64,000 nucleotides of DNA from Rhodococcus sp. 14-2483-1-2 (GCF_002259405.1 NZ_NPFW01000007.1:620001-684000); one strand, 5' to 3'. Shown: positions 24,968 through 33,734, numbered from the stretch's first letter. The notes: generated from the letters alone by a model not told the origin. Translations and numbers: made by a program.

Positions 24968-25950
24968 CGGAGTTCTCCCGCGGTTTCGAGGGAAGACGTG
25001 CCCGCCGCGGCGCTCTCACGAAGACTGCGGCCGGTGAGACCGAGAAAGACGTCGTCGAGAGTCGGCCTCGTCATGTCCGCCGTGAGCACCCTGATGCCGT
25101 GAGCATCGCCGAGCCGCATCAGCTCCGGGAGAACCACCTCGGCGCGCTCGACCCTGATGTTCAGACGCGAGCCCGCCACCGTCACGTCCTTGATGCCGGC
25201 CACACCGTCGAGCAGCGGGACCAACGCCGCGGCGTCGGACACGTTGAGGACGATGAGATCGCCTGCCAGTTCCGACTTGAGTGCGCTGGCGGTGTCATCG
25301 GCGATGACGGTGCCGCGATCGACGACGATCACCCGCTCGGCCATGGAATCGGCCTCGTCGAGATAGTGGGTGGTGAGCACGATGGTGGTGCCCATCTCTC
25401 GCCTGAGCCGGAGAATGTGGTCCCACAGGTTCGCTCGGCTCTGCGGATCCATTCCGGTGGTCGGCTCGTCGAGAAACAACAGGGGCGGACGGTGCACCAG
25501 GCCCAGTGCGATGTCGAGCCGTCGACGCTGCCCACCCGAGAGAGTCGAGACCGTACGGGCAGCGAGCTCGCCGAGCTCGAGTGCCTCGATCAATTCGTCT
25601 GCACGACTGCGCGATCGCTGACGCGTCATGCCGTAGCACCGGCCCTGCACGACGAGCTCGTCACGGACGCGTTGATTGTGTCCCGCACCGTTTCCCTGCC
25701 CCACGTAGCCCAGGCTGCGCCGGACTCGATCCCGGTCCTTGCCCACGTCGAACCCGGCAATGCGGGCCGAGCCCGACGTCGGTGTCAGCAGGGTGGTCAG
25801 CATCCGCAGAGTGGTCGACTTGCCTGCCCCGTTCGGACCGAGCAGAGCCACCAACTCTCCCTCACCGATCGCCAGGTCGATGCCGCGTACCGCATTCACG
25901 GTCTTCTTGCCTTGCCGGAAAGTCTTGGTCAATCCCGATGTTTCGATCAT
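24964..25950 (-). CDS. ABC exporter ATP-binding protein (DrrA-like)
   Basis: A 328-residue ATPase. Walker A is [16 protein letters not shown] (about residues 37-52), the signature is TLSGGQRRRLDIALGL, Walker B is LLFLDEPTTGMDP and the switch is VLTTHYLDEADSM. The C-terminal extension, about 90 residues with a DDVFLGLTGRSLRE tail, is that of daunorubicin-type DrrA subunits. It works with the coupled DrrB-like permease. The substrate may be a drug or a lipid; the flanking acyltransferases favour a lipid. Confidence 0.91.
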   Translation of the reverse strand: MIETSGLTKTFRQGKKTVNAVRGIDLAIGEGELVALLGPNGAGKSTTLRMLTTLLTPTSGSARIAGFDVGKDRDRVRRSLGYVGQGNGAGHNQRVRDELVVQGRCYGMTRQRSRSRADELIEALELGELAARTVSTLSGGQRRRLDIALGLVHRPPLLFLDEPTTGMDPQSRANLWDHILRLRREMGTTIVLTTHYLDEADSMAERVIVVDRGTVIADDTASALKSELAGDLIVLNVSDAAALVPLLDGVAGIKDVTVAGSRLNIRVERAEVVLPELMRLGDAHGIRVLTADMTRPTLDDVFLGLTGRSLRESAAAGTSSLETAGELR

Positions 25951-26046
25951 CTGTGACGCCCCTCGTCGTAGCGGTGAATCCCTACGACGGAGACGTTAGA
26001 AACGATCGCGGTCAGCTTCGGTCCGCGTTGCCGAGGCGGCGAACAA

Positions 26047-27012
26047 TCAGCCGAAGACGGGAAACTTTCGCTTACTGGCGAGGGCGTCCATCCCGGACTG
26101 GATGCTCGCGCGCACCTCGTCGTATTTCGCATCGACGTACGCCTCGTCCTCGCACCGAGCCGGATCGTGATCCAGTTCGACGGGCGGCATGAATCGAGTA
26201 CGAATCTTGGCGGGCAAGGGAATCTGTGGCAGCGCGGCGGGCGCGATGATCCACGGAAGCGAGATCGCGATCGGGAACACCTTCAACCGTGCAATCTTGT
26301 CCAGCTTCAACGCTTTCGACAGCTTGTCACCGCGAATGAGTACTGGCATCGCGTCGGCACCACCCACCGTCGCCACCGGCACGATGGGAACGCCCATCCG
26401 AATGGCGAGCTTGATGAAGCCGGTTCGACCGCCGAGAGTGGCCTCGTCTCGCTTGCTCCAGGGCCGCAACGAATCGACCTCACCGCCAGGCCACACGATG
26501 ACGTCCCGCCCCTCGGCCAGTGCCGTCGACATCGAGTCCGGTGCCGCGGGCAGCACACCCATGGATCGAAAGACCTTGCCGATCAACGGGAACGCCATGA
26601 GTGCGTCGTGCGCGGTGCCGTGCAGAATCCGCTTCTCGCCGAAGTGTCGCCACCATTGCGCACCGACGGTCCACGCGTCCCACACGAACGGCGCACCCGA
26701 GTGCACGCCCACGACCAGCACCGGCGACTCGGGGATGGTCTCCCACCCGTCTATCTCCATTCGGAAGTAGCGGTCCATCACACCGTTCCACAGCCGCTGC
26801 TGGCGATCCATCGCCACGGTGTTCTGATCGTCGAGGTCCCAGCCACCTGCGCGTTCGGCGACAACGGCTCCGAGACCACCGGATGCCTTCGCCCGTCGCT
26901 CCTTCATCTTCAGTCGCGCTGCCGCGGCGTACCGCTGCGCTTGCTCGCGCAGCTGCTCCTTCGTCGGTTCTTCGGAGCCGTCCCCGCCCAATACGTGATC
27001 CCCATCACTCAT
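26047..27012 (-). CDS. Lysophospholipid acyltransferase-like protein
   Basis: About 321 residues. The catalytic histidine block is VVGVHSGAPFVWDAW, an HX7D variant of the usual HX4D, and the downstream blocks are RSMGVLPAAPDSM and VIVWPGGEVDSLRPWSKRDEA (a WPGGE form of the FPEGT motif). This resembles the diacylglycerol or monoacylglycerol acyltransferase-like branch of LPLAT enzymes found in mycolate-containing bacteria. The N-terminus is charged and helical. The ATG at 27012 is preferred; a GTG six codons upstream (27030) is possible. It is 96 bases upstream of the ABC exporter genes on the same strand, and divergent from gntP. Confidence 0.83.
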   Translation of the reverse strand: MSDGDHVLGGDGSEEPTKEQLREQAQRYAAAARLKMKERRAKASGGLGAVVAERAGGWDLDDQNTVAMDRQQRLWNGVMDRYFRMEIDGWETIPESPVLVVGVHSGAPFVWDAWTVGAQWWRHFGEKRILHGTAHDALMAFPLIGKVFRSMGVLPAAPDSMSTALAEGRDVIVWPGGEVDSLRPWSKRDEATLGGRTGFIKLAIRMGVPIVPVATVGGADAMPVLIRGDKLSKALKLDKIARLKVFPIAISLPWIIAPAALPQIPLPAKIRTRFMPPVELDHDPARCEDEAYVDAKYDEVRASIQSGMDALASKRKFPVFG

Positions 27013-27128
27013 ACCCGAACGGTACTCCACTCGCCCGAAGCCGACTCACAACCAGCGCTCGTAACCCCGCGCGACGTCCCGTCTGTCCGTTATGGTCAAA
27101 ATTCGAGCCGAGCGAACGAGGTACACCG

Positions 27129-28532
27129 ATGGATCCGATCGAACCGGCATACGGAACGACAGCACTGCTGCTGATCGCCGCCGCAGCCGTTGCAATTCTG
27201 TTGTTCCTCATCATGAAGGTGAAGCTGCATGCCTTCGTCTCCCTGGTCCTGGTCAGCGCGGTCACCGCCGTCGCGGCGGGAATCCCACTGGCAGACGTGC
27301 CGTCGGCCCTGCTCTCGGGCTTCAGTTCCACACTCGGATCGGTCGCCCTACTCGTCGCGTTGGGCGTGATGGTCGGCAGACTGCTCGAAATCACCGGTGG
27401 TGCACAGGTATTGGCCGATACCCTGATCAACCGATTCGGTGCCAAGCGTGCACCGCTCGCCCTCGGTGTGGCCGCACTCATCTTCGGCTTTCCCATCTTC
27501 TTCGACGCCGGCCTCGTCGTCTTCCTGCCGATCATCTTCACCGTCGCCAAGCGATTCGGTGGATCGGTGCTGCTGTACGCCCTCCCGACGGCAGGCGCAT
27601 TCGCCGCGATGCACGCGATCGTTCCCCCGCACCCCGGACCTGTCGCCGCCACCGAACTTCTCGGCGGCGATATTGGATCGGTACTGCTGGTCGGCGTCCC
27701 CGTCGCCGTCGTCTCCTGGTTCGTCGGCTCGTACCTCGTAGGCACGCAGCTCGGTAAGCGGTTCCACACCTTGCCCGCCGACCTCTTCGCCGACGGCGCA
27801 GCCAACTCCGAAGAACACGACAAAGAGATGGCCGGCCTCCGCGACCCTGCGCCGAAGTTCGGTGCGGTGCTGCTCATCCTGCTGACGCCGCTCGTACTGA
27901 TCTCCCTCAACACCGTGGTCAACACTCTGACCACCTCGGGAGTGCTGACCGGAGACGAGACCTGGGCAGCAGCGCTGACACTCATCGGTCAGACGCCCAT
28001 CGCGCTGCTCATCACCTTGCTGCTGGCTCTGTTCATTCTCGCGCCGGGACGCTTCCCCGTCGCCGACGGTGCCAAGTACATGGATCAGGCCCTCGGACCC
28101 ATCTGTTCGATCATCCTGATCACCGGTGCCGGCGGCATGTTCGGTGGAGTGCTGCGGGCCAGCGGCATCGGGCAGTCGCTCACCTCCTCGCTGTCCGGCC
28201 TCGGACTGCCGATCCTGCTGCAGGCCTTCCTGATCGCCACCGCCCTTCGCGTCGCGCAGGGTTCGGCCACCGTGGCCCTGACCACCACCGCCGGGCTGAT
28301 CTCGGTCCAGGTCGCCGAGCTCGATCTGAGCAATTTCAAGATCGCGCTGTTGGTGTTCGCACTGGCCGCCGGAGCCACCGTGCTCTCCCACGTCAACGAC
28401 TCCGGTTTCTGGCTCGTCAGCCGCTTCTTCGGTATGGACGAGAAGACGACACTGAAAACCTGGACCGTCATGGAAACGACGCTGGGACTGGCGATATTCG
28501 CCCTCGCGTCGCTGCTGTGGGTGGTGTTCTAG
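27129..28532 (+). CDS. gntP: Gluconate:H+ symporter (GntP family)
   Basis: A 467-residue permease with 12-14 hydrophobic helices. Family marks are GLVVFLPIIFTVAKRFGGS, HAIVPPHPGPVAATELLGGDIG and, near the end, GSATVALTTTAGL and LSHVNDSGFWLVSRFFGMDEKTTLKTW. GntP proteins import gluconate or related sugar acids with protons. The ATG at 27129 is chosen as the family N-terminus begins there and a GAGG precedes it; the frame is open for 500 bases upstream but that part is antisense to the acyltransferase gene. No gluconate kinase is adjacent. Confidence 0.92.
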   Translation: MDPIEPAYGTTALLLIAAAAVAILLFLIMKVKLHAFVSLVLVSAVTAVAAGIPLADVPSALLSGFSSTLGSVALLVALGVMVGRLLEITGGAQVLADTLINRFGAKRAPLALGVAALIFGFPIFFDAGLVVFLPIIFTVAKRFGGSVLLYALPTAGAFAAMHAIVPPHPGPVAATELLGGDIGSVLLVGVPVAVVSWFVGSYLVGTQLGKRFHTLPADLFADGAANSEEHDKEMAGLRDPAPKFGAVLLILLTPLVLISLNTVVNTLTTSGVLTGDETWAAALTLIGQTPIALLITLLLALFILAPGRFPVADGAKYMDQALGPICSIILITGAGGMFGGVLRASGIGQSLTSSLSGLGLPILLQAFLIATALRVAQGSATVALTTTAGLISVQVAELDLSNFKIALLVFALAAGATVLSHVNDSGFWLVSRFFGMDEKTTLKTWTVMETTLGLAIFALASLLWVVF

Positions 28533-28664
28533 CGGGTTCGGCCACAACCAGCACGGCCGCTCTGTATCGGATGTATGTCGTCGAACGTCGGTACGACAAG
28601 CTCGGGCATCGGCGCGACCTTCCACCAGCTCACGGCCATCCCGACAGGCCAAGAACCGAGGGGG

Positions 28665-28966
28665 TCAGAGCTGCTTGCGCATCTTCACACTTGTGGTTTC
28701 ATATCCGGCTCGACGACGACATCCCACACCCACCACGAGCTGGCGTCGTCCGAGTTGTCGCGACCGATCCAGAGGTACCCGACGATCTGGCCGGTGTCGT
28801 CGACGAGGTCGAACACAGTGTTGTTCGGGGTGGGAGCACCCGCGGGGAAAGCACGCTCGATGGCATTACTGGAGTGCTCTTCAGCGGCGCGCGGCGTCTC
28901 ACCTGTAGCGACCAGGTCCGTCTTGCCCTACTCACCGACCGAGGCGCGACGCCAATTGCTGGACAT
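28665..28966 (-). pseudogene. GNAT acetyltransferase remnant with internal deletion
   Basis: Read on the minus strand, one frame gives KTDLVATGETPRAAEE and then AFPAGAPTPNNTVFDLVDDTG followed by GYLWIGRDNSDDASSWWVWDVVVE. That is the N-terminal half of a GNAT acetyltransferase. The frame then shifts and continues as GYETTSVKMRKQL-stop, the typical C-terminal end of the same family (stop at 28665-28667). The acetyl-CoA-binding core between them is missing. A TAG (28928-28930) also breaks the N-terminal part. This is a dead gene formed by an internal deletion plus a nonsense change. Confidence 0.75.
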
Positions 28967-29013
28967 ACTCTTTCGAGGATCGCTTCGCTCGTGACAGTCG
29001 GCGACCCCGGCTG

Positions 29014-29616
29014 CTATCGTCCGTCGCGCTTGGGTTGCCATCGAGCTGCGCGCTCGCCGATCGATGCGAGCCGAGCAGTCTCGTGTATACGAGCGGCTCG
29101 GGTCTCGGGCCGCTTGGCGGTCACGATCCACTCCAGAATCCCTCGACGCGCGGACGGCGGAAACTGGTTCCAATTGTCCTCCGCATCAACGTACTCGGCG
29201 AATGCAGCCGCAAGGTCGTCGGGAACGATCAGCTCCTCGACCTCGTCGAGTACGGTCCAAGCTCCATTGGCAACGGCGGCCTCGACTGCGCGCTCCCCCG
29301 CCGGAAGCATCAGGCCCGCTTCACGAAGGGCCTCGATGCGGATCTTGTTCGGACGGGACCATGCACTCGCGGGTTTCCGGGGCGAGAAATACAACATGGT
29401 GCGCTCGTCGTCGAGCTTGCGCGGTCGGCTGTCGACCCACCCCACGGCGAGTGCTTCCGACACTGCGTCGTCGTAGCTGATCGCCGCTCTCCCGGTGGCC
29501 TTCTTCCACGACACCAGCCACACCGATTTCGCTCTGTCGTGATGTGCGATCAGCCATGTCCGCCACTGGGCACGTGTCTCGGCATGCACCCTCGGTGCGT
29601 CGTCCATGACGGCCAT
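29014..29616 (-). CDS. YdeI/OmpD-associated family protein
   Basis: A 200-residue protein of the YdeI family. The family signature is seen as AQWRTWLIAHHDRAKSVWLVSWKKATGR, followed by ISYDDAVSEALAVGWVDSRPRKLDDERTMLYFSPRKPASAWSRPNK in outline, and a C-terminal helical half (AFAEYVDAEDNWNQFPPSARRGILEWIVTAKRPETRAARI). Relatives have been linked to envelope stress and bacteriocin protection, but the biochemistry is unknown. The ATG at 29616 has AAGGGG five bases upstream. A SUKH-like gene and a DUF1905 gene lie directly upstream. Confidence 0.82.
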   Translation of the reverse strand: MAVMDDAPRVHAETRAQWRTWLIAHHDRAKSVWLVSWKKATGRAAISYDDAVSEALAVGWVDSRPRKLDDERTMLYFSPRKPASAWSRPNKIRIEALREAGLMLPAGERAVEAAVANGAWTVLDEVEELIVPDDLAAAFAEYVDAEDNWNQFPPSARRGILEWIVTAKRPETRAARIHETARLASIGERAARWQPKRDGR

Positions 29617-29656
29617 GCGTACCCCTTCGTTCGTCGGCACCAGTACAGCGCTCGTC

Positions 29657-30619
29657 TCACTCGTCGGCTTCGAACACGCATCCCCCGGATGGAAGCTCCA
29701 GGACGATGACGTCGTGGTCCTCTCCGGTGACGATCGCGGTGAAGATGAGCTCCGCACCGTCCATCGACACCCACCAATTCATGTTGGCACCGCGCACACG
29801 CGGCACCTGCCGATACACCGCTCGGGCGTCCTCGACCACGGCCTGCGGATGCAGCCTCCGAGCGGTCTCGATGACGGTGCGACGAACATGGTCGAGATCG
29901 ATCAGGTCGTCGTCATCCGACAGTTGCGACGGACGAAAGTCGATGAGTGCGAAAGGTATTCGGATGACGGGGAGCGTCGCCGCATGTGCCATCGATCCGT
30001 CGGAGAACTCGGGGTCACGCCACTCGAGCACACCGTCCGCGAACGTGGGAGTCAGATCGTCGTAGATCGCCGATCCGGTCTCGATGCTGCGGTGGACCGC
30101 TGCGATGTATTCGGTCAGGGAGTCGAACCACGGTGCACCCTGGTCAGCGGACTCATACGAGAAGTTGCGGATACACCCTCGACGCGTACCGGGACGTGTG
30201 TCGACGTAGGTTGTGCCACCGGCACCATCCTCGGCGAACGGGACATAGGAGGGGAGAAACATTTCGGCCGTCTCACCTGCCTCCTGAGCGCGGACGACGT
30301 CCGGCCAGTCATCGCCCAGATCGTCGATCGAATGCGGGTTTTCGAGGCTGAACGTGTGCCGGGCGAGAACCTCGTCGAGCGACAACAGGGTCGAGTCCGG
30401 TAGCACCGAACCGATTGGGCCGCAGTCCTCACCCTCCGGAACGTGCTGCCCGTCGTGCAGTCCGTAGAACTCGCGCAGTTCCTCGGTCCACGGCGTTGTC
30501 GCACGTTCCGCAGACTCTCGCTCGCCCGCGGTCCGCGGCGGCCGAATCGACGCAGCAGTGATGGGCGCACGTTCACGAAGCGTCGCCATGTACGCGGTCC
30601 ATACCGCGGTGAGGTTCAC
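29657..30619 (-). CDS. SMI1/KNR4 (SUKH)-like protein
   Basis: A 320-residue soluble protein. The N-terminal half has the SUKH outline: WTEELREFYGLHDGQ, GSVLPDSTLLSLDEVLARH, and EMFLPSYVPFAEDGAGGTTYVDTRPG. The C-terminal half (residues about 190-320) has no family that I recognise and includes a proline- and acid-rich stretch. Many bacterial SUKH proteins are immunity proteins against nuclease toxins, but some have other roles. The GTG start at 30619 is tentative. Neighbours are YdeI on one side and the divergent DUF1905 gene on the other; no toxin gene is seen. Confidence 0.68.
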   Translation of the reverse strand: MNLTAVWTAYMATLRERAPITAASIRPPRTAGERESAERATTPWTEELREFYGLHDGQHVPEGEDCGPIGSVLPDSTLLSLDEVLARHTFSLENPHSIDDLGDDWPDVVRAQEAGETAEMFLPSYVPFAEDGAGGTTYVDTRPGTRRGCIRNFSYESADQGAPWFDSLTEYIAAVHRSIETGSAIYDDLTPTFADGVLEWRDPEFSDGSMAHAATLPVIRIPFALIDFRPSQLSDDDDLIDLDHVRRTVIETARRLHPQAVVEDARAVYRQVPRVRGANMNWWVSMDGAELIFTAIVTGEDHDVIVLELPSGGCVFEADE

Positions 30620-30748
30620 GACTCGAACCTAATGGGTCTCGATCGGCGAGGGGGTTCGATACGGGTCTCCTTTCCGCGGAGATCACTCGATATGCTGCAG
30701 TCTCAGGCGACATTTCCTTCAGCGGTGTATCGACGGTGCGAGGCAATC

Positions 30749-31219
30749 GTGAGTGACAGCATTCGATTCGACGGAGTGCTCGAGCCGATGACGTGGGGCA
30801 AGAACACGTACACGATCATCCGTGTTCCGACTCGATTGGTCGAGGCAGCGGAGCGGTGGCCGACTCGCCGGATCGACGGTTCGATCGACGGGCTGAGTCT
30901 CAATCTCGGTCTCAACAACGCAGATTCGAATGTGATGCCCGGGTCGTTCGTCTACATCGGCGCAGGCCTTCAGCGCCGATTGGGCGTCCACCCCGGTGAT
31001 CTGGTGTCGTGTGAATTCGAACCGGCCGATCCCGATCTGGTACCTGTCCCGCAGGATGTCGCGGAGGCTATGGAGACGGCGCACTGCACATCCGCGTGGG
31101 AGCGGAAGCGGCCGAGCGAGCGTCGTCAGTTGTTGATGCCCATCGACAACGCTGCGCGAGAGCAGACCCGCGCAGACCGCGTAGCGCGACTGGTCGGGAT
31201 GTTGACGGAAAATCCATGA
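30749..31219 (+). CDS. DUF1905/YdeI-like protein
   Basis: A 156-residue protein. The N-terminal beta-rich half begins IRFDGVLEPMTWGKNTYTIIRVPTRLVE and resembles the DUF1905 barrel. The C-terminal part (VAEAMETAHCTSAWERKRPSERRQLLMPIDNAAREQTRADRVARLVGML) is the helical tail seen in YdeI-type proteins (the xAFxxLxPSxRRxxxxxIxxAKxxxTRxxRI pattern in a degenerate form). The GTG start at 30749 has GAGG five bases upstream. It is divergent from the SUKH-like gene, so the two may share control. Function unknown. Confidence 0.72.
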   Translation: MSDSIRFDGVLEPMTWGKNTYTIIRVPTRLVEAAERWPTRRIDGSIDGLSLNLGLNNADSNVMPGSFVYIGAGLQRRLGVHPGDLVSCEFEPADPDLVPVPQDVAEAMETAHCTSAWERKRPSERRQLLMPIDNAAREQTRADRVARLVGMLTENP

Positions 31220-31251
31220 CCGGACAGTCGAGGTGCCCAGGCCGCCCTCCG

Positions 31252-31956
31252 TCACTGCACCGGAACGAGAATTCTCCACGCCCCCAACGCCAATGAGCCA
31301 ACGGTCACGAGCAGGAACAGGCCGACCCAGACGATGCCGGGAAGGAAGGTCAGCCGGGCCAGTTGATCGGCGTCGGAGTCCCGAGCCCGTCCTGCGCTGC
31401 GGGATTTCTGCAGTTCGAGAACGGGGCGCGGACCGGCGATCAGCAGGAAGAACGTGATGAAGTACGCCGAGGCGACCTGTTGCTCTCCGGTGCCCCACCA
31501 GGACACCACGAACAACAGTCCACCAACGGTGACGAGGGACAGCAGTCCGTAGATGTTGCGAATCATCAACAGCATCAACGCAATCGAGATGATGCCGATC
31601 CACAACACCGCCGACGCTCGCTGTGTGCCCAGCACCAGAGCGGCACCGAGGCCGAGAAGCGACGGCCCGACGTAGCCGGCGAACGTCATCGCGATGACGC
31701 CGAGGCCGGTGGGCTTGCCCTTGGAGATGGCGACGCCGGAGGTATCGGAGTGCAGTCGCAGCCCCATCAGCTGTCGGCCGGTGATCAGCGCGACGAACAG
31801 GTGCGCGCCCTCGTGCGCGATGGTCACGACGTTGCGTGCGATCCGCCACGTCTGCGGCAACACGACGATGACGAGTGCAGCCAGGGCAGCGACTTGGACG
31901 ATCCACACCGGTGGATCAGGACTCACCGCGGAAATGCGGTCCCAGAATTCGTTCAC
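31252..31956 (-). CDS. M50-family membrane metallopeptidase
   Basis: A 234-residue membrane protein with about six helices. The zinc motif HEGAH (H48, E49, H52) lies in the second helix region (NVVTIAHEGAHLFVALITGRQLMGLRL), as in M50B site-2-protease-like peptidases. A GKPTGLGVIAMTFAGYVGPSLLGLGAAL block follows, with the typical small-residue-rich helices. The third zinc ligand (NxxPxxxxD type) is not obvious; a candidate is IAGPRPVLELQK. The GTG start at 31956 is the first codon of the family N-terminus. The substrate is unknown. Its start lies 12 bases from the repeat element at 31969-32040. Confidence 0.78.
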   Translation of the reverse strand: MNEFWDRISAVSPDPPVWIVQVAALAALVIVVLPQTWRIARNVVTIAHEGAHLFVALITGRQLMGLRLHSDTSGVAISKGKPTGLGVIAMTFAGYVGPSLLGLGAALVLGTQRASAVLWIGIISIALMLLMIRNIYGLLSLVTVGGLLFVVSWWGTGEQQVASAYFITFFLLIAGPRPVLELQKSRSAGRARDSDADQLARLTFLPGIVWVGLFLLVTVGSLALGAWRILVPVQ

Positions 31957-31968
31957 ACCACACCCTAT

Positions 31969-32040
31969 GTGAGCGGTGAGGAGTGGAGCCTGCAGGAACG
32001 ACCAGCGACACTTCGGAGCAGGCTACGAAGTTCCGCTCAC
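31969..32040. repeat. Dispersed intergenic palindromic repeat, copy B
   Basis: Bounded by GTGAGCGG (31969-31976) and CCGCTCAC (32033-32040), like copy A at 13377-13467. It shares the tail TACGA(A/G)GTTCCGCTCAC with copy A. It also carries AGGAGTGGAGCCTGC (31979-31993), which copy A holds in reverse orientation. The element separates the M50-type gene from the desaturase gene. Confidence 0.65.
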
Positions 32041-32050
32041 ATCGGTCACG

Positions 32051-33007
32051 TCAGGACGCGCGCGACTCGGCCTTCGCACGTTCGCGGGCGAGGGAGCGAT
32101 CGCGCATCTCCTCGAACTTGGTGGCCTGCCGCTCGAGGTCTTCGAGGAACGCGGCGAGTTCTTCGCGCTTGTTCTCACCGCGTGCGGTGAAGTCGTTGCG
32201 CTCGAACACGCTCCACTTGCGCAGCACCGGCCAGACGACGTCCTCGAGGTGCTGACGCAGGTCGTAGATGCCGTGCTTGGCCATCAGCACACCGTTGCGG
32301 CGGAAGTTCGGCATCCCCGCACCCGGCATGACGAAGTTCATCACGATGTCCGAGACAGCCTGCAACGTCTGGTCGGGAGAGATGTCCATCGCCGCGCCGG
32401 TGATGTTGCGGTAGAAGATCATGTGCAGGTTCTCGTCGGCGGCGATGCGCTGGAGCATGCGGTCGGCGATCGGATCGTCGCAGACCTTGCCGGTGTTGCG
32501 GTGCGAGACGCGCGTCGCGAGTTCCTGGAAGGTCACGTACGCGACCGAGTGCAGCAGACCGACCCCCGCACCGGCGGGCGAGACGTACCCGTTGGTCATG
32601 TGGATCATCCGGGCCTCTTCGAGGGCGACGGGATCGACGCCGCGGGTGACGACGAGGTAGTCGCGCATGACGATGCCGTGCCGGTTCTCCTCGGCGGTCC
32701 AGCGACCGACCCAGGTTCCCCAGGCACCGTCCTGGGAGAAGTTCTCGGCGATCTCACGGTGGTAGGACGGCAGGTTGTCCTCGGTGAGCAGGTTGGTGAT
32801 CATCGCGGCCTGTGCGACGTCGGAGAGCTTGGACTGCTCCGGGTCGTAGTCCTGGCCGCCGAGTGCGGCGAAGTTGCGACCTTCGTCCCACGGAACGTAG
32901 TCGTGAGGGTGCCACTCCCGCGCCATCGAAATGTGACGGTTCACATTGTCCTCGGCAGTGGGCACCAACTCTTGCAGAAGCTCGAGCTGTGTCAGATCCC
33001 TGGCCAT
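32051..33007 (-). CDS. Acyl-ACP desaturase (DesA-type)
   Basis: A 318-residue soluble di-iron enzyme that introduces a double bond into acyl-ACP. The two iron-binding motifs are intact: EENRH (E106, E107, H110) and DENLH (D191, E192, H195). Further family marks are LGGQDYDPEQSKLSDVAQAAMITNLLTEDNLPSYHREI in outline and TRVSHRNTGKVCDDP. It is closest in pattern and length to mycobacterial DesA1, which supplies unsaturated precursors for mycolic acids, and this supports a mycolate-producing host. It stands alone with no redox partner beside it. Confidence 0.92.
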   Translation of the reverse strand: MARDLTQLELLQELVPTAEDNVNRHISMAREWHPHDYVPWDEGRNFAALGGQDYDPEQSKLSDVAQAAMITNLLTEDNLPSYHREIAENFSQDGAWGTWVGRWTAEENRHGIVMRDYLVVTRGVDPVALEEARMIHMTNGYVSPAGAGVGLLHSVAYVTFQELATRVSHRNTGKVCDDPIADRMLQRIAADENLHMIFYRNITGAAMDISPDQTLQAVSDIVMNFVMPGAGMPNFRRNGVLMAKHGIYDLRQHLEDVVWPVLRKWSVFERNDFTARGENKREELAAFLEDLERQATKFEEMRDRSLARERAKAESRAS

Positions 33008-33135
33008 CGAGATGCCTCCTCGCGTTGACGTCAGCTCGCAAGCCTAGGGCGATACGTGCGTGACGTGTGGAGCCTTGCCCGGATTCTGTTAGAGGTAGCA
33101 ATCGACGTCCGCACGGAATGGTGCGACGTCACAGC

Positions 33136-33639
33136 TCAGCGAGCACCGAGAGTGGAACCCGAGGACGCGAGCGTCGCCGGACGGAAGACCCAGCCACGGA
33201 GAGCGAGGAACCGGGCGGCTCCGAAGATGCCGCCCACAGCGATGACGACCAGAACCTGGACGTATGTCGGCGCTGCCGGGAACAGGATGTGCACTGCGGC
33301 CAGTGAGGCGGTACTCAGACCAAGCCCGATCAGGGCGAGTCCCCCGGCTTCCCACTGCGTCTGGAACCAGCCCACACGACCGGCCGCATGAAAGGTGTGA
33401 CGGCGGTGCAGCTCGTTGGCAAGGACGGTACTTGCGGCCACACCTGCAAGGTTGGCAGTGAACGATCCGAGAGAAGCGAGGGCGACGAACAACAGGGCGT
33501 ACACACCGTTACTCGACACCCCGACGATCACGAAGCGCGTGAACTGAGCGAGCACCGACTCCCCGAGCATCCGCGACCTGATGCGAGGCGCACAGCCCGC
33601 CGACCCGGACGAAGCCGGGACTTTCAGGGAAGTGCTCAC
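33136..33639 (-). CDS. GtrA-family membrane protein
   Basis: A 167-residue protein with four predicted helices. The core begins LAQFTRFVIVGVSSNGVYALLFVALASLG, the usual GtrA opening. It continues with AASTVLANELHRRHTFHAAGRVGWFQTQW and ends ARFLALRGWVFRP. GtrA proteins help flip lipid-linked sugars used to modify cell-surface polysaccharides. The GTG at 33639 is fixed by GGAG five bases upstream. No glycosyltransferase is adjacent, so its partner must lie elsewhere. Confidence 0.83.
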   Translation of the reverse strand: MSTSLKVPASSGSAGCAPRIRSRMLGESVLAQFTRFVIVGVSSNGVYALLFVALASLGSFTANLAGVAASTVLANELHRRHTFHAAGRVGWFQTQWEAGGLALIGLGLSTASLAAVHILFPAAPTYVQVLVVIAVGGIFGAARFLALRGWVFRPATLASSGSTLGAR

Positions 33640-33734
33640 GAGGACTCCAGTTGTAGAACCGGAAGCGTCGGTCGGCGCTTCGACTCGATACAACTCCGCC
33701 CGCGAACGAATCGGTCTCGGACGTGACGGAAGTC

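Noticed and set aside
26601-27128. A 176-codon N-terminal extension of the gluconate permease
   Set aside because: It is antisense to the acyltransferase gene. The conserved GntP start and a ribosome site are at 27129.
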